From Micrococcus cohnii (GTDB lineage Bacteria > Actinomycetota > Actinomycetes > Actinomycetales > Micrococcaceae), in assembly GCF_014205175.1 (NCBI RefSeq), contig NZ_JACHNA010000001.1, positions 558,001 to 622,000 of the forward strand: 64,000 nucleotides of DNA, read 5' to 3'. Both the position numbers and the translations under genes were made by a program. The notes beneath the pieces were generated by a model, which worked only from the letters and a program-made list of their open reading frames with translations, did no database searches and was not told the DNA's origin. Position 1 is the first letter of the stretch, and each line of letters begins with the position of its first letter. Below, one piece after another: positions 17,192-25,700 of this stretch.

Positions 17192-18059
17192 CCGGCTCGG
17201 GGCGCGCGAAACCGGCCGCGGCGATGGCCCGGGCCGGACGCAGCGACAGGTCCGCGAGCGCGCTGAGGATCTCCCGGACGGTGTCAGAGGGGATCGCGAC
17301 GTGTCCCGGACCGTTGTCGTCCGTGCGGACATACAGGCGGCGTTCACCACGCGCCAGCTGCAGGAACGGCGTGAACTGGTGGTTGAAGAAGCGCTGATCC
17401 GCGCGGTTCTGGTAGATCAGCACGTCGTTGGTGAACGCTCCGGTTCCCGGCTCCACCGGTCGGCGCCGCACGAATCGCTCGATCACCGCGGTCCGCTGCG
17501 CCTCGGTCTGCGCCGACGGGTGCGCCACGTCCAGATACCGGTCCAGGCCGGCGGCGGGGGAGGCCTGCATGTCCAGGCGCGGGTTCACGGCGAGCACCAG
17601 CGCGTCCGGCAGGTGAGGGGCGTAGCGGATCGCGGAGTATCCACCGCCGGAGCTGCCGAACAGCACGGTGCGCACACCGCCCAGGCAGCGGGCCGCGTGG
17701 TGCAGCACGGGGCCGAGCTGCTCGGGCAGCGGGCCGGTGAGGTCATCGCCCAGGTACCAGCCGAGGTCGAGGTCACCCCGAGCGGTCGCGGGGTCGCTGA
17801 CGGCGATCAGGTTGACGCCGCAGTCTTCCGCGAGTCGGTTCCCCTGGAAGGCGGGCAGCAGCCGCACCCGCGAGGACAGTGAGGCGTTGAACACGATCAG
17901 GGTGACCGGGGCGCCCCGGTCCTCGATCAGCAGGTCGACGACGGACTCGCCGACCGGGACACTGTGCAGTCCGCGCTGCGGGCGGACCGAGACGAATTCC
18001 TGCGCGGAGGCGTAGCGCGTCTCGGCGGACCAGCGGGAGAGTCGGCGGGGGCGTTGCAT
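17130..18059 (-). CDS. Alpha/beta-hydrolase-like protein in the glycopolymer locus
   Basis: A 309-aa protein with an alpha/beta-hydrolase layout: VTLIVFNASLSSR and FQGNRLAEDCGVNLIAVSDP strands, then the nucleophile elbow TVLFGSSGGGYSAIRYAPHLP (GxSxG-like), then LVLAVNPRLDMQ. A late DNGPGHVAIP could supply the catalytic His. No signal peptide is seen, so it is cytoplasmic. Similar proteins occur beside glycosyltransferase genes in Gram-positive surface-polysaccharide clusters, but substrate is unknown; an O-acyl esterase or acyltransferase acting on the polymer is only a guess. The start at 18059 sits 6 nt after a -10-like TAACCT. The 3' end overlaps the convergent glycosyltransferase gene by 62 bp. 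Confidence 0.72.
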   Translation of the reverse strand: MQRPRRLSRWSAETRYASAQEFVSVRPQRGLHSVPVGESVVDLLIEDRGAPVTLIVFNASLSSRVRLLPAFQGNRLAEDCGVNLIAVSDPATARGDLDLGWYLGDDLTGPLPEQLGPVLHHAARCLGGVRTVLFGSSGGGYSAIRYAPHLPDALVLAVNPRLDMQASPAAGLDRYLDVAHPSAQTEAQRTAVIERFVRRRPVEPGTGAFTNDVLIYQNRADQRFFNHQFTPFLQLARGERRLYVRTDDNGPGHVAIPSDTVREILSALADLSLRPARAIAAAGFARPEPVTVADRLASVVGGVRARRRR

Positions 18060-18065
18060 GCGACA

Positions 18066-18071
18066 AGGTTA
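18066..18071 (-). promoter_or_regulatory. -10 box of a leaderless promoter for the hydrolase gene
   Basis: TAACCT on the minus strand, 6 nt before the ATG at 18059. Confidence 0.5.
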
Positions 18072-18151
18072 CCGAGTGGGCGCTGCGGTGCGGAGCAGGA
18101 CTCCACGAGGCGGCACCGGCCTGCCGCAGCGGATGCGCAGACGCGCGCTGT

Positions 18152-18157
18152 TAGTCT
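18152..18157 (+). promoter_or_regulatory. Possible -10 box for the 261-aa protein and downstream genes
   Basis: TAGTCT about 95 nt upstream of the ATG at 18253, in the divergent gap. Confidence 0.35.
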
Positions 18158-18252
18158 GGGCCGCAGCCCGCGCCGGGGTGTGTCTCGGTGGCGACCTCCG
18201 CGTCGTCGGGCGCAGAGTCATCACGCACAGACTGAGGGGCAGGAATTCCGGC

Positions 18253-19038
18253 ATGGCGCGCACGTCGATTCAGAAGGTGCTCAGGCGCTCCGCACAAACG
18301 ATCCCGCCGGACACGCGCCGGGTGCTGCGTCGCAAGGGCGGAGCGGTCCTGCGCCGCATGCCCACGCCCGTCGCACAGGAGATCCGGGACCTGTTCGGAG
18401 TGAAGTGGGGCCAGCAGAAGAACACGCGGGCCGCCGGGCGGGCGACCGACGCCCTCGGCCTGGCGACCGCCGAGAAGCAACGCCCCCGTCCCGCCGCCTC
18501 CCCGACCGTGACCGGACGCGGCGCGGCGGCCGTCGGCCCTGACCCCAAGGCGAGCGAGCGCCTGGAACGCGCCCTGGGTCTGGCCGATGTCTCCCGCGGC
18601 GCCACAGGGCAGCGGTCGATCGGCGGGATCCTCGCGCCGGACGTGCGCGGGCGTCTCGAGGAGGCCGGGCATCGGGTCGTCCCGTTCGTGCCGGGGACCT
18701 CGACGGCCCTCGCCCAGCGCGTCGAGTCGGTCGTGGTCGACCTGGAGGGATTCCGCGGAGTCTGGGCCGGTGCCCTCGACGCCACCGGCGTCTCCCTGTA
18801 CCGCGAACTCGACGCCGCTCTGAAGGCGGCCTCCGAGCGCGGCGTCACCTGCTGGCTGCTCGTCCGAGGCCCGCGAGCCCACCGCATCGGCGCGCTCGCG
18901 CTCATGCAGGCCCCGCACGTGCTCCCGCTGCGCGCGGGCGAAGACCGCGAACCCATGCACTTCACCGAGGACCCCGGGGACGCCCCGTACGGCCTCGCCG
19001 ACGTCCTTTCCGCCAGCGAGGAGGCCTACCGTGGCTGA
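18253..19038 (+). CDS. Unrecognised 261-aa protein of the glycopolymer locus
   Basis: I do not recognise this family. The first ~60 residues are strongly basic (KVLRRSAQTIPP, TRRVLRRKGGAVLRRM) and could form a membrane-surface or nucleic-acid-binding helix. An Ala/Pro/Arg-rich linker follows. Residues ~115-225 look like an alternating alpha/beta domain (RVESVVVDLEGFRGVWAGAL, RGVTCWLLVRGPRAHR), reminiscent of the N-terminal half of a GT-B fold but with no catalytic motif. There is no signal peptide or clear transmembrane helix. The ATG at 18253 follows AGGGGCAGGA. The stop overlaps the start of the 771-aa glycosyltransferase by 8 nt, so the two products are probably made together and may act as a complex. 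Confidence 0.6.
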   Translation: MARTSIQKVLRRSAQTIPPDTRRVLRRKGGAVLRRMPTPVAQEIRDLFGVKWGQQKNTRAAGRATDALGLATAEKQRPRPAASPTVTGRGAAAVGPDPKASERLERALGLADVSRGATGQRSIGGILAPDVRGRLEEAGHRVVPFVPGTSTALAQRVESVVVDLEGFRGVWAGALDATGVSLYRELDAALKAASERGVTCWLLVRGPRAHRIGALALMQAPHVLPLRAGEDREPMHFTEDPGDAPYGLADVLSASEEAYRG

Positions 19039-21346
19039 GCACCCGACCCCTGAGACCGCCGAGATCCCGGCAGCCGCCCGCGTGCGCGTGCTGTTGTACG
19101 GCGACGTCGACCTGAACGTCATGGACGGTTCGGCGATCTGGCTGCCCTCGATGGCCGAGACCCTCACGCGCGCCGGTGCCGAGGTGCACGTGCAGCTCAA
19201 GGCGGAGGAGCGCCGTGATCTGCTGACCGCGCCGCTGCGCGCGCTTGACGGCGTCACCGTGCTCGAGGCCCGCCCTCGCGCCGGACAGAACTCGATGGAA
19301 CCGGCGCGGGCCGCCACCGTCCTGGCCGAGGCGGATGAGCGGGAGCGCTACGACGTCGTGCTCGTGCGCGGCATCCACATGTGCAGTGAGCTGGCCGAGC
19401 GTCATGCCTTTCCGGGGCGCCTGTGGTCCTACGTCACCGAGTTCGGCTATGTCGCCGGTGAGTTCAGCTCCTCACGGCAGGAGACGATCGGCGCGATCGC
19501 CGCGGCCAGCCGTCTGATGCTGGCGCAGACCCCGCAGGCCCGCGCCGTGCTCGAGGCCATGGTCCCGGCCGCGGCGGGCCGTACTGAGATCCTCTCGCCG
19601 ATGGTCCCGGACGAGGTCCGACCCGTCGAGCGGTCGGCCGAACACGCCGCCGGACCGCTGCGGATGATCTACACGGGCAAGTTCGCCCACGACTGGCACA
19701 CCGACAAGATGCCCGCGATCCTCGAGCATCTCACCGAGGCCGGTGTCGAGGCGAGGCTGACGATGGTCGGCGACAAGGTCCACCGCGAGCCGAAGCGCAG
19801 CGGCTGGGCCTCGCGCATGCGTACGCTGCTCAACGCGGACATGCCCGGGTTCGAGTGGACGGGTGCGCTCAGCCGCGTCGAGTCCATGGACCGGATGGCT
19901 CACTCGGACGTGTCCCTGGGCTGGCGCGCGCCACGCCTGGATCTGTCCCTGGAGATCTCGACGAAGGTGCTCGAGAGCTGCGCGCTGGGTGTGCCGCCGC
20001 TGGTGAATCGCACCACGATCCACGAAGAGCTGCTGGGCACGGACTACCCGCTGTTCATCGACGCGCTCCGGGACGACGCCGAGGCCATCGCCCGGCGGCT
20101 GCAGGGCGTGCAAGAACGTCTTCCCGAGCTCTCGGCCCACGTGCTCGCGGCCGCCGAACCGTATCGCATGACCGCACGCGCTGAAGCCCTGCGCGGGTAC
20201 TTCGCCCGACTCGGGCTGCTCGATCAGGCTCCCGCCGCCGGAACGCTCAGCGCGGACGCGGGGCAGCATGCCTCGCCGCAGGCGGGCGAGAGCGGCGCCG
20301 CGCAGAGCGCCGACGCGCAGAACGCGGAGGCCGTGAGCGTGTCGCCGCGTCGGACCCGCGTCGTCGTGGCCGGACACGACCTGAAGTTCGCCGGCGAGCT
20401 CGTCGACATGCTGCGAGACGACCCGTCCGTCGAGCTGCGCCTGGACCACTGGTCGACCCTGCACAAGCACGACGAGTCCGCCTCGACGAAGCTGATCGAC
20501 TGGGCCGACGTCGTGGTGTGCGAGTGGGCCGGTCCCAACGCGGTCTGGTACTCGAAGCACAAGCGTCCCGGCCAGCGGCTGGTGGTGCGCCTGCACATGT
20601 TCGAGCTGCGAGGCGGCTGGCTCGAGAACATCGACACCGACGCCGTGGACGCCCTCGTCACCGTCTCAGGTCTCTACCGAGACCTGACGCGTGAGCACAT
20701 GGCGATCGACCCGGCGAAGGTCACGGTGATCCCCAACGCCGTCTCGGTGGCCGACCTCGATCGTCCCGGCCTGCCGGACCGCCGGTACCGGCTCGGCCTG
20801 GTCGGCATCGTTCCGCTGCGTAAGCGGCTGGACCGGGCCGTCGATCTGCTCGAGGCCCTGCGTCGGCACGATGACCGCTTCACCCTGCACATCCGCGGCC
20901 GCATGCCGTGGGAGTACGCACATGAGTGGCGCAAACCGCTGCAGCGCGAGGGATACCTCGATCTGTTCGCTCGCATCGGCGGATCCGATCTGCGCGAGGT
21001 CGTGGCCTTCGAGCCCTTCGGGGCGGACATGGGCACGTGGCTGACGAAGATCGGCTGGGTGCTCTCCCCGTCCACCACCGAGAGCTTCCACCTGGCCCCC
21101 GCCGAGGGCATGGTCTCCGGTGCCGTGCCGCTGGTCTGGCAGCGGCCGGGCGCGGTCGGCGTGTTCGGCGAGGACTTCGTCGTGCCGGACACGGAGGCCG
21201 CAGCCGAGCGCGTGCTGGCGGCCGTGGCCGATGACGAGCAGTATGGCCGTCTCAGCGATCTGAGCCGTCAGCGCGTGCAGGGCTACGACGAACGCGCGGT
21301 CGCCGCGCTGTGGCACGCCGCACTGTTCCCTGCCGCCGCGTCCTGA
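19031..21346 (+). CDS. Two-module glycosyltransferase, 771 aa
   Basis: Two GT-B units are joined in one chain. Module 1 (about residues 15-395) has VRVLLYGDVDLNVMDGSAIW, MIYTGKFAHDWHTDKM, TMVGDK and a donor-site segment DLSLEISTKVLESCALGVPPLVNR. An Ala/Gln/Ser-rich linker (about 400-438) follows. Module 2 (about 440-771) has VVVAGHDLKFAGELVDML, WADVVVCEWAGPNAVWYSKH, VTVIPNAVSV, GLVGIVPLRKRLDRAVDLL and SPSTTESFHLAPAEGMVSGAVPLVW. Module 2 is clearly paralogous to the C-terminal half of the protein at 28681-30534. Two active modules could add two sugars of a repeat unit, as in bifunctional polysaccharide synthases. Both modules look intact, but donors are unknown. Confidence 0.85.
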   Translation: MAEHPTPETAEIPAAARVRVLLYGDVDLNVMDGSAIWLPSMAETLTRAGAEVHVQLKAEERRDLLTAPLRALDGVTVLEARPRAGQNSMEPARAATVLAEADERERYDVVLVRGIHMCSELAERHAFPGRLWSYVTEFGYVAGEFSSSRQETIGAIAAASRLMLAQTPQARAVLEAMVPAAAGRTEILSPMVPDEVRPVERSAEHAAGPLRMIYTGKFAHDWHTDKMPAILEHLTEAGVEARLTMVGDKVHREPKRSGWASRMRTLLNADMPGFEWTGALSRVESMDRMAHSDVSLGWRAPRLDLSLEISTKVLESCALGVPPLVNRTTIHEELLGTDYPLFIDALRDDAEAIARRLQGVQERLPELSAHVLAAAEPYRMTARAEALRGYFARLGLLDQAPAAGTLSADAGQHASPQAGESGAAQSADAQNAEAVSVSPRRTRVVVAGHDLKFAGELVDMLRDDPSVELRLDHWSTLHKHDESASTKLIDWADVVVCEWAGPNAVWYSKHKRPGQRLVVRLHMFELRGGWLENIDTDAVDALVTVSGLYRDLTREHMAIDPAKVTVIPNAVSVADLDRPGLPDRRYRLGLVGIVPLRKRLDRAVDLLEALRRHDDRFTLHIRGRMPWEYAHEWRKPLQREGYLDLFARIGGSDLREVVAFEPFGADMGTWLTKIGWVLSPSTTESFHLAPAEGMVSGAVPLVWQRPGAVGVFGEDFVVPDTEAAAERVLAAVADDEQYGRLSDLSRQRVQGYDERAVAALWHAALFPAAAS

Positions 21347-21372
21347 AGCCGTCGCGGCCGCAGACCTATACT
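21343..21372 (+). promoter_or_regulatory. Promoter of wecC
   Basis: CTGAAG (21343-21348), an 18-nt spacer and TATACT (21367-21372). The -10 is one of the best in the window. Confidence 0.6.
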
Positions 21373-21452
21373 GGGCCAGACGCCCGGCGTCGAGGCGGGA
21401 CGAGTCGCTCCCGCACCGACGCGCACTCCCGAACACCCCGAAAGGGTCCCCC

Positions 21453-22706
21453 GTGACTGAGATCTCCACCGTGGCCGTCATCGGCCTCGGCTACATCGGC
21501 CTCCCGACCGCCGCGATCCTCGCGGAGAACGGCGTGCGCGTGCACGGCGTCGACGTCTCCGACCGCACCGTCGAGGCCGTGAACGCCGGGCGCGTGCCGT
21601 TCGTCGAGCCGGACCTGGCCGACTTCGTCTCCCGCGCCGTGGACAAGGGCCTGCTCAGCGCCTCCACGCAGACGCCGCCGGCGGACGCGTACATCGTGGC
21701 GGTGCCGACCCCGTTTAAGGACGGGCATCAGCCCGATCTGAGCTACATCGAGGCCGCCGCACGCGGACTCGCCCCGCAGCTGCGCGGAGACGAGCTCGTC
21801 ATCCTTGAGTCCACCTCGCCGCCGGGGGCGACCGAGCACATGGCCGAGGTCATCTACGCCGAGCGTCCCGAGCTGCGGGAGCCCGGCGTCGACGTCGCGC
21901 ACTGTCCTGAGCGCGTGCTGCCCGGCCGGGTCATGGTGGAGCTGGTCACCAACGACCGCATCGTTGGCGGCTCCACCCCGGAGGCTGCTCAGCGCGCCGA
22001 GAGCCTGTACCGCACCTTCTGCAAGGGCGAGATTCTGCTGACCGACTGCCGCACCGCGGAGATGGCCAAGCTCGTGGAGAACTCGTTCCGTGACGTGAAC
22101 ATCGCCTTCGCCAACGAGCTGTCGGTCATCTGCTCTGAGCTCGGCATCGATGTGTGGGAGCTCATCGAGCTGGCGAACCACCATCCGCGTGTGAACATCC
22201 TCCAGCCCGGCCCCGGCGTGGGCGGCCACTGCATCGCGGTGGACCCGTGGTTCATCGTGGACGCGGCTCCGAGCACGGCGCGACTGATCCGTTCGGCGCG
22301 CGAGATCAACGACGCGAAGCCGCAGTGGGTCATCGACCAGGTCAAGGCCGCCGCCTTCGACGTGCAGCAGCAGACCGGCCGCGCACCGCGCGTCGCCGCC
22401 CTGGGCCTGGCGTTCAAGCCGAACATCGACGATCTGCGCGAGTCCCCGGCCCTGAACATCGTGGACAGCATGGCCGAGCAGTTCACCGGCTCGCAGATCC
22501 TGGTGGCCGAGCCGCATGTGGACGAGCTCCCGCCGCGCCTGCAGGGTCGCGAGAACATCACGTTCCTCGACGCGTCCGAGGCCGTGGAGCAGGCCGATAT
22601 CGTCCTGCTGCTCGTGGACCACGATGCCTTCGGCCAGCTCGGCGCTGCCGCCGCGGGCAAGCGCGTGATCGACACGCGCGGCCAGTGGCGCGCCCAGCAG
22701 GGCTGA
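21453..22706 (+). CDS. wecC: UDP-N-acetyl-D-mannosamine dehydrogenase
   Basis: A 417-aa UDP-sugar 6-dehydrogenase. It has the NAD-binding VIGLGYIGLPTAAILAENG, CPERVLPGRVMVELVTNDRIVGG, AEMAKLVENSFRDVNIAFANEL, and the catalytic Cys in GPGVGGHCIAVDPWF. The GRV-MVEL and PERVLPG pattern and the partner wecB gene favour UDP-ManNAc (to UDP-ManNAcA) over UDP-glucose as substrate. The GTG start follows AAAGGG. It has its own promoter, and a hairpin separates it from the convergent 1315-aa gene. Known biology: ManNAcA is a component of Micrococcus luteus teichuronic acid. Confidence 0.93.
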   Translation: MTEISTVAVIGLGYIGLPTAAILAENGVRVHGVDVSDRTVEAVNAGRVPFVEPDLADFVSRAVDKGLLSASTQTPPADAYIVAVPTPFKDGHQPDLSYIEAAARGLAPQLRGDELVILESTSPPGATEHMAEVIYAERPELREPGVDVAHCPERVLPGRVMVELVTNDRIVGGSTPEAAQRAESLYRTFCKGEILLTDCRTAEMAKLVENSFRDVNIAFANELSVICSELGIDVWELIELANHHPRVNILQPGPGVGGHCIAVDPWFIVDAAPSTARLIRSAREINDAKPQWVIDQVKAAAFDVQQQTGRAPRVAALGLAFKPNIDDLRESPALNIVDSMAEQFTGSQILVAEPHVDELPPRLQGRENITFLDASEAVEQADIVLLLVDHDAFGQLGAAAAGKRVIDTRGQWRAQQG

Positions 22707-22725
22707 GCCCCGCCTGATCCGACGT

Positions 22726-22760
22726 CGGCGCGTCCTTCTGGTCCACGGGAGGGCGCGCCG
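22726..22760. terminator. Possible bidirectional terminator between wecC and the 1315-aa gene
   Basis: CGGCGCG-TCC (22726-22735) can pair with GGA-GGG-CGCGCCG (22748-22760), with a 3-nt bulge and a 12-nt loop, between convergent genes. Confidence 0.45.
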
Positions 22761-22796
22761 TCGGCGTCCGGGACGAGGCGTGCCCGGGCGGTCGCG

Positions 22797-25700
22797 TCAG
22801 CGACGCCGCCAGGACGGGTCGAGCACGTGCGCCGGCCCGGAGCACAGGACGGCCAGGGCCGCGTCGAGGGCCGCTCGCGCCCCGGTCCGGGCGTGCTCGA
22901 TCGCTCGGCGTGTCGGCGCGGGCAGGCCCGGCCCGCCGTGGACCGGGCTCTCGCGCAGCGCGGCACGCAGGGTCTCGCCCACGTCCGAAGCGGCCCGGTC
23001 CAGGGGCAGACAAAACTCAGCGCGTCCGAGCTGGGCGTAGTGCGCGCTCACCTTGGGGTCGTAGGACAGGCCCACGGCGGGCCCGCCGAGGCAGTGTCGC
23101 AGCAGACTCGCGTGCAGGCGCATCGCCACGAGCGCCGCGGCCCCGCCGAGCACGTGCAGCAGATGGCCGTGCGGTGCATCGGCCGGCAGCAGGGCCACCG
23201 GCACTCGTCCGGCGGCGGTTTCGACGAGGGCCTCGTACTCGTCCTCATCGGTGGGTTGCATCGCGACGAACCACAGGCCCAGACCGCACTGCCGGGCCAC
23301 GTCGACCACCGGGCCGAGGCAGGCACGCGGCCCGCGCGGGTCCAGACCCGCCGACGGCGCGTCCCAGGGACGCAGGTTCACCGCGATCCACCCCGGGGCG
23401 TCCGGGCCGGTCGGCACCGCGCCGTCCTGCCCGTCGGGCGCGCCGGGGTGGGAACCGGATGCGTGGAGATCGGGCAGCTGCAGCGCGTGGACGACGTCGG
23501 GGGCGACCGTCACCGTGGCCGGCCACGCCTGGCTCATCGGCTCCAGCAGGCGGCGGGATGCGTCATCGCGCACGCTCACGAGGTCGGCCTGCATCCCGGT
23601 CAGGTGCACCGCTGCCCGGGCGGCGGGGTCGGTCAGCGGTCCCACGCCCATGCCGTGCACCACGACCCGGCCTCCATGGGCGCGGACCATCAGCGGCAGC
23701 TGGGCCAGATGGGCGGGGGAGTAGCGGGTGCCGGTGAAGGTCCCGGCCAGGCCTCCGGCCCGAGCGATCGAGTAGTCGTGCCAGTGCCCGCCCGGGCCCA
23801 GCAGCACTCCACTGGACCGGGCGGCCCAGGCCTCGGCCTCGCGCAGGTCCGCGCGGGCGAACGCCTGGACGCCGTGTTCGCGCTCGACCGCGGCCGGATC
23901 CACGGCGGCGACGACGGGCACCACGTCTTCGCGAGTGCGCTCCAGCCGCTCGAGGAGCGTGCGCAGCAGCAGCTCGTCGCCGATGTTGCCGGCGCCGTAG
24001 TACCCGGAGATCAGCACGGTGCGTCCAGGACTGTCCGCCTCGGGGGACTGCGCCCCGGGCCCGGCCTGCTCCGGTGCGCCGGGCCGGGTCTCGGCAGGCT
24101 CGGCGACGCTGAGGTTGGGGACCGGTCGGGCAGCCGTGGACAGCGCCGTGGCCAGGAATGCGGTCAGCCGGTCCCGCAGGTCGGCGGGGCCGGCTGCGTC
24201 CGTCAGGCACACCGCCGCGTCGACGCCGAGCGAGGCATTGGGCACGGCGGCCGAGGGGTCGCGGACCAGAGCCGCTCGCACGAGGCCGTCGCGTTCCAGT
24301 CCTCGGGCGCACTCGGGTGTGGGACGCAGCCGCCGCCCCGCGAACAGCACCACCTGCGGCCGGGCACGCTGGACAAGGCGTTCCAGCGGTGCCAGATCCA
24401 CCTTCAGAGCGATGCCCCGGGCACCGGGCACCTCGTGCACGACGTCGTCGTGGCGCGCGACGTTCACCTCGAGCACTCGGTGGCCGAGCGCGTGCAGCGC
24501 GTCCACGACGGCTCGGTCCTCGTCCGCGTGCGGGTGCCTGCCGCCGTGCACCACCGCGATGCGCACCGGAGCCTGACCGAGCGGGGCTCGATCGTGCCGG
24601 GCCCGGGCCCGGCACCGCGCGGTCTCGAACCAGGCCGGCAGCAAGGCTCCGGCGTCGCTGGCCGAGCAGAAGAGTTCGCGATCGGACCGCGCCCGACCCG
24701 GACCCGCGTCGGTGTCCTGGCCGCCGCCGTTGAGGCGTGCGCGTGCCTCGGCGGCCGTGCCCGCGCGCAGCAAGCGCGGGGCGAACACGTCGGGCCGGTC
24801 GACGTCCTGCCAGCGGGGGGTCAGCACACGATCGGCCGCGCACAGCGCGTGACCGGTCAGGGCCGAGTGCACGCGGTGCCCGCGGATCGTGACCGGCTCG
24901 AGCAGCACTCGCCGCCGGCGCAGAGCGGCGCACAGCTGGGCAAGGTCCGCCTCGCGCAGCGTGGCCGGGTCGAGGCGCTCGGCCGGTGCTTCGGACTCGG
25001 CGCCGCCCTCGCCGTCCACGCGGGGGCTCGGAGCCCAGGCTCGCAGATCCGGTGCCTGGTCGTCGGTGGGGGCCACGCCCACGACGGCCGGCCGAGAGAG
25101 GGGAGACGTTCGCCGCACCAGGTCGAGGAACTCGCGTTCGACCAGGGCCGGCACGTGCACGGCGTCGCCCAGGCTGTGCAGCAGACCGGACCGTCGGACG
25201 ATGCCCGGGCCGACGCACACGACCAGGTCGACTGCCTGCGCCTGCGCGCGGGTGAGCGGCTCGTCGCGCAGCAGCAGGAGCGTGGCGATGCCGGCCTGTC
25301 GCAGTGCGCGCGCCGCGGCGACGTCCACGCCGACGCCTTCAGCGAGGACCAGCACGTCGGCCCCGGCCTGCCTGAGGGCGGGCACGGCCCGCCGCGGATC
25401 GATCAGCCACGACCAGGCGCCGGTGGCCGGATCTGCGATCTCGTCGACCGCCTCAGGACCCCAGAGCGCCGGCTCGGCTCCGTCGGCGTGCAGCTGCCGC
25501 AGCATCACGTCGAGGCCCGAGAACCGGGAGGGCTGACGCGCGTGCACGACCGCCACCCCGTGCATCGTGCCCGGCTCCGCCGTGACTGGCCTGTCGGCGG
25601 GCTCGGCCGCGCAGACCGTCGCGGTGAGCGCCGCGGACGCGGCAACCGCACCGCAGGTGGGCGCGTCGCCGTGGTCGGGGCCCGTCGTCGGCGTCGCGTC

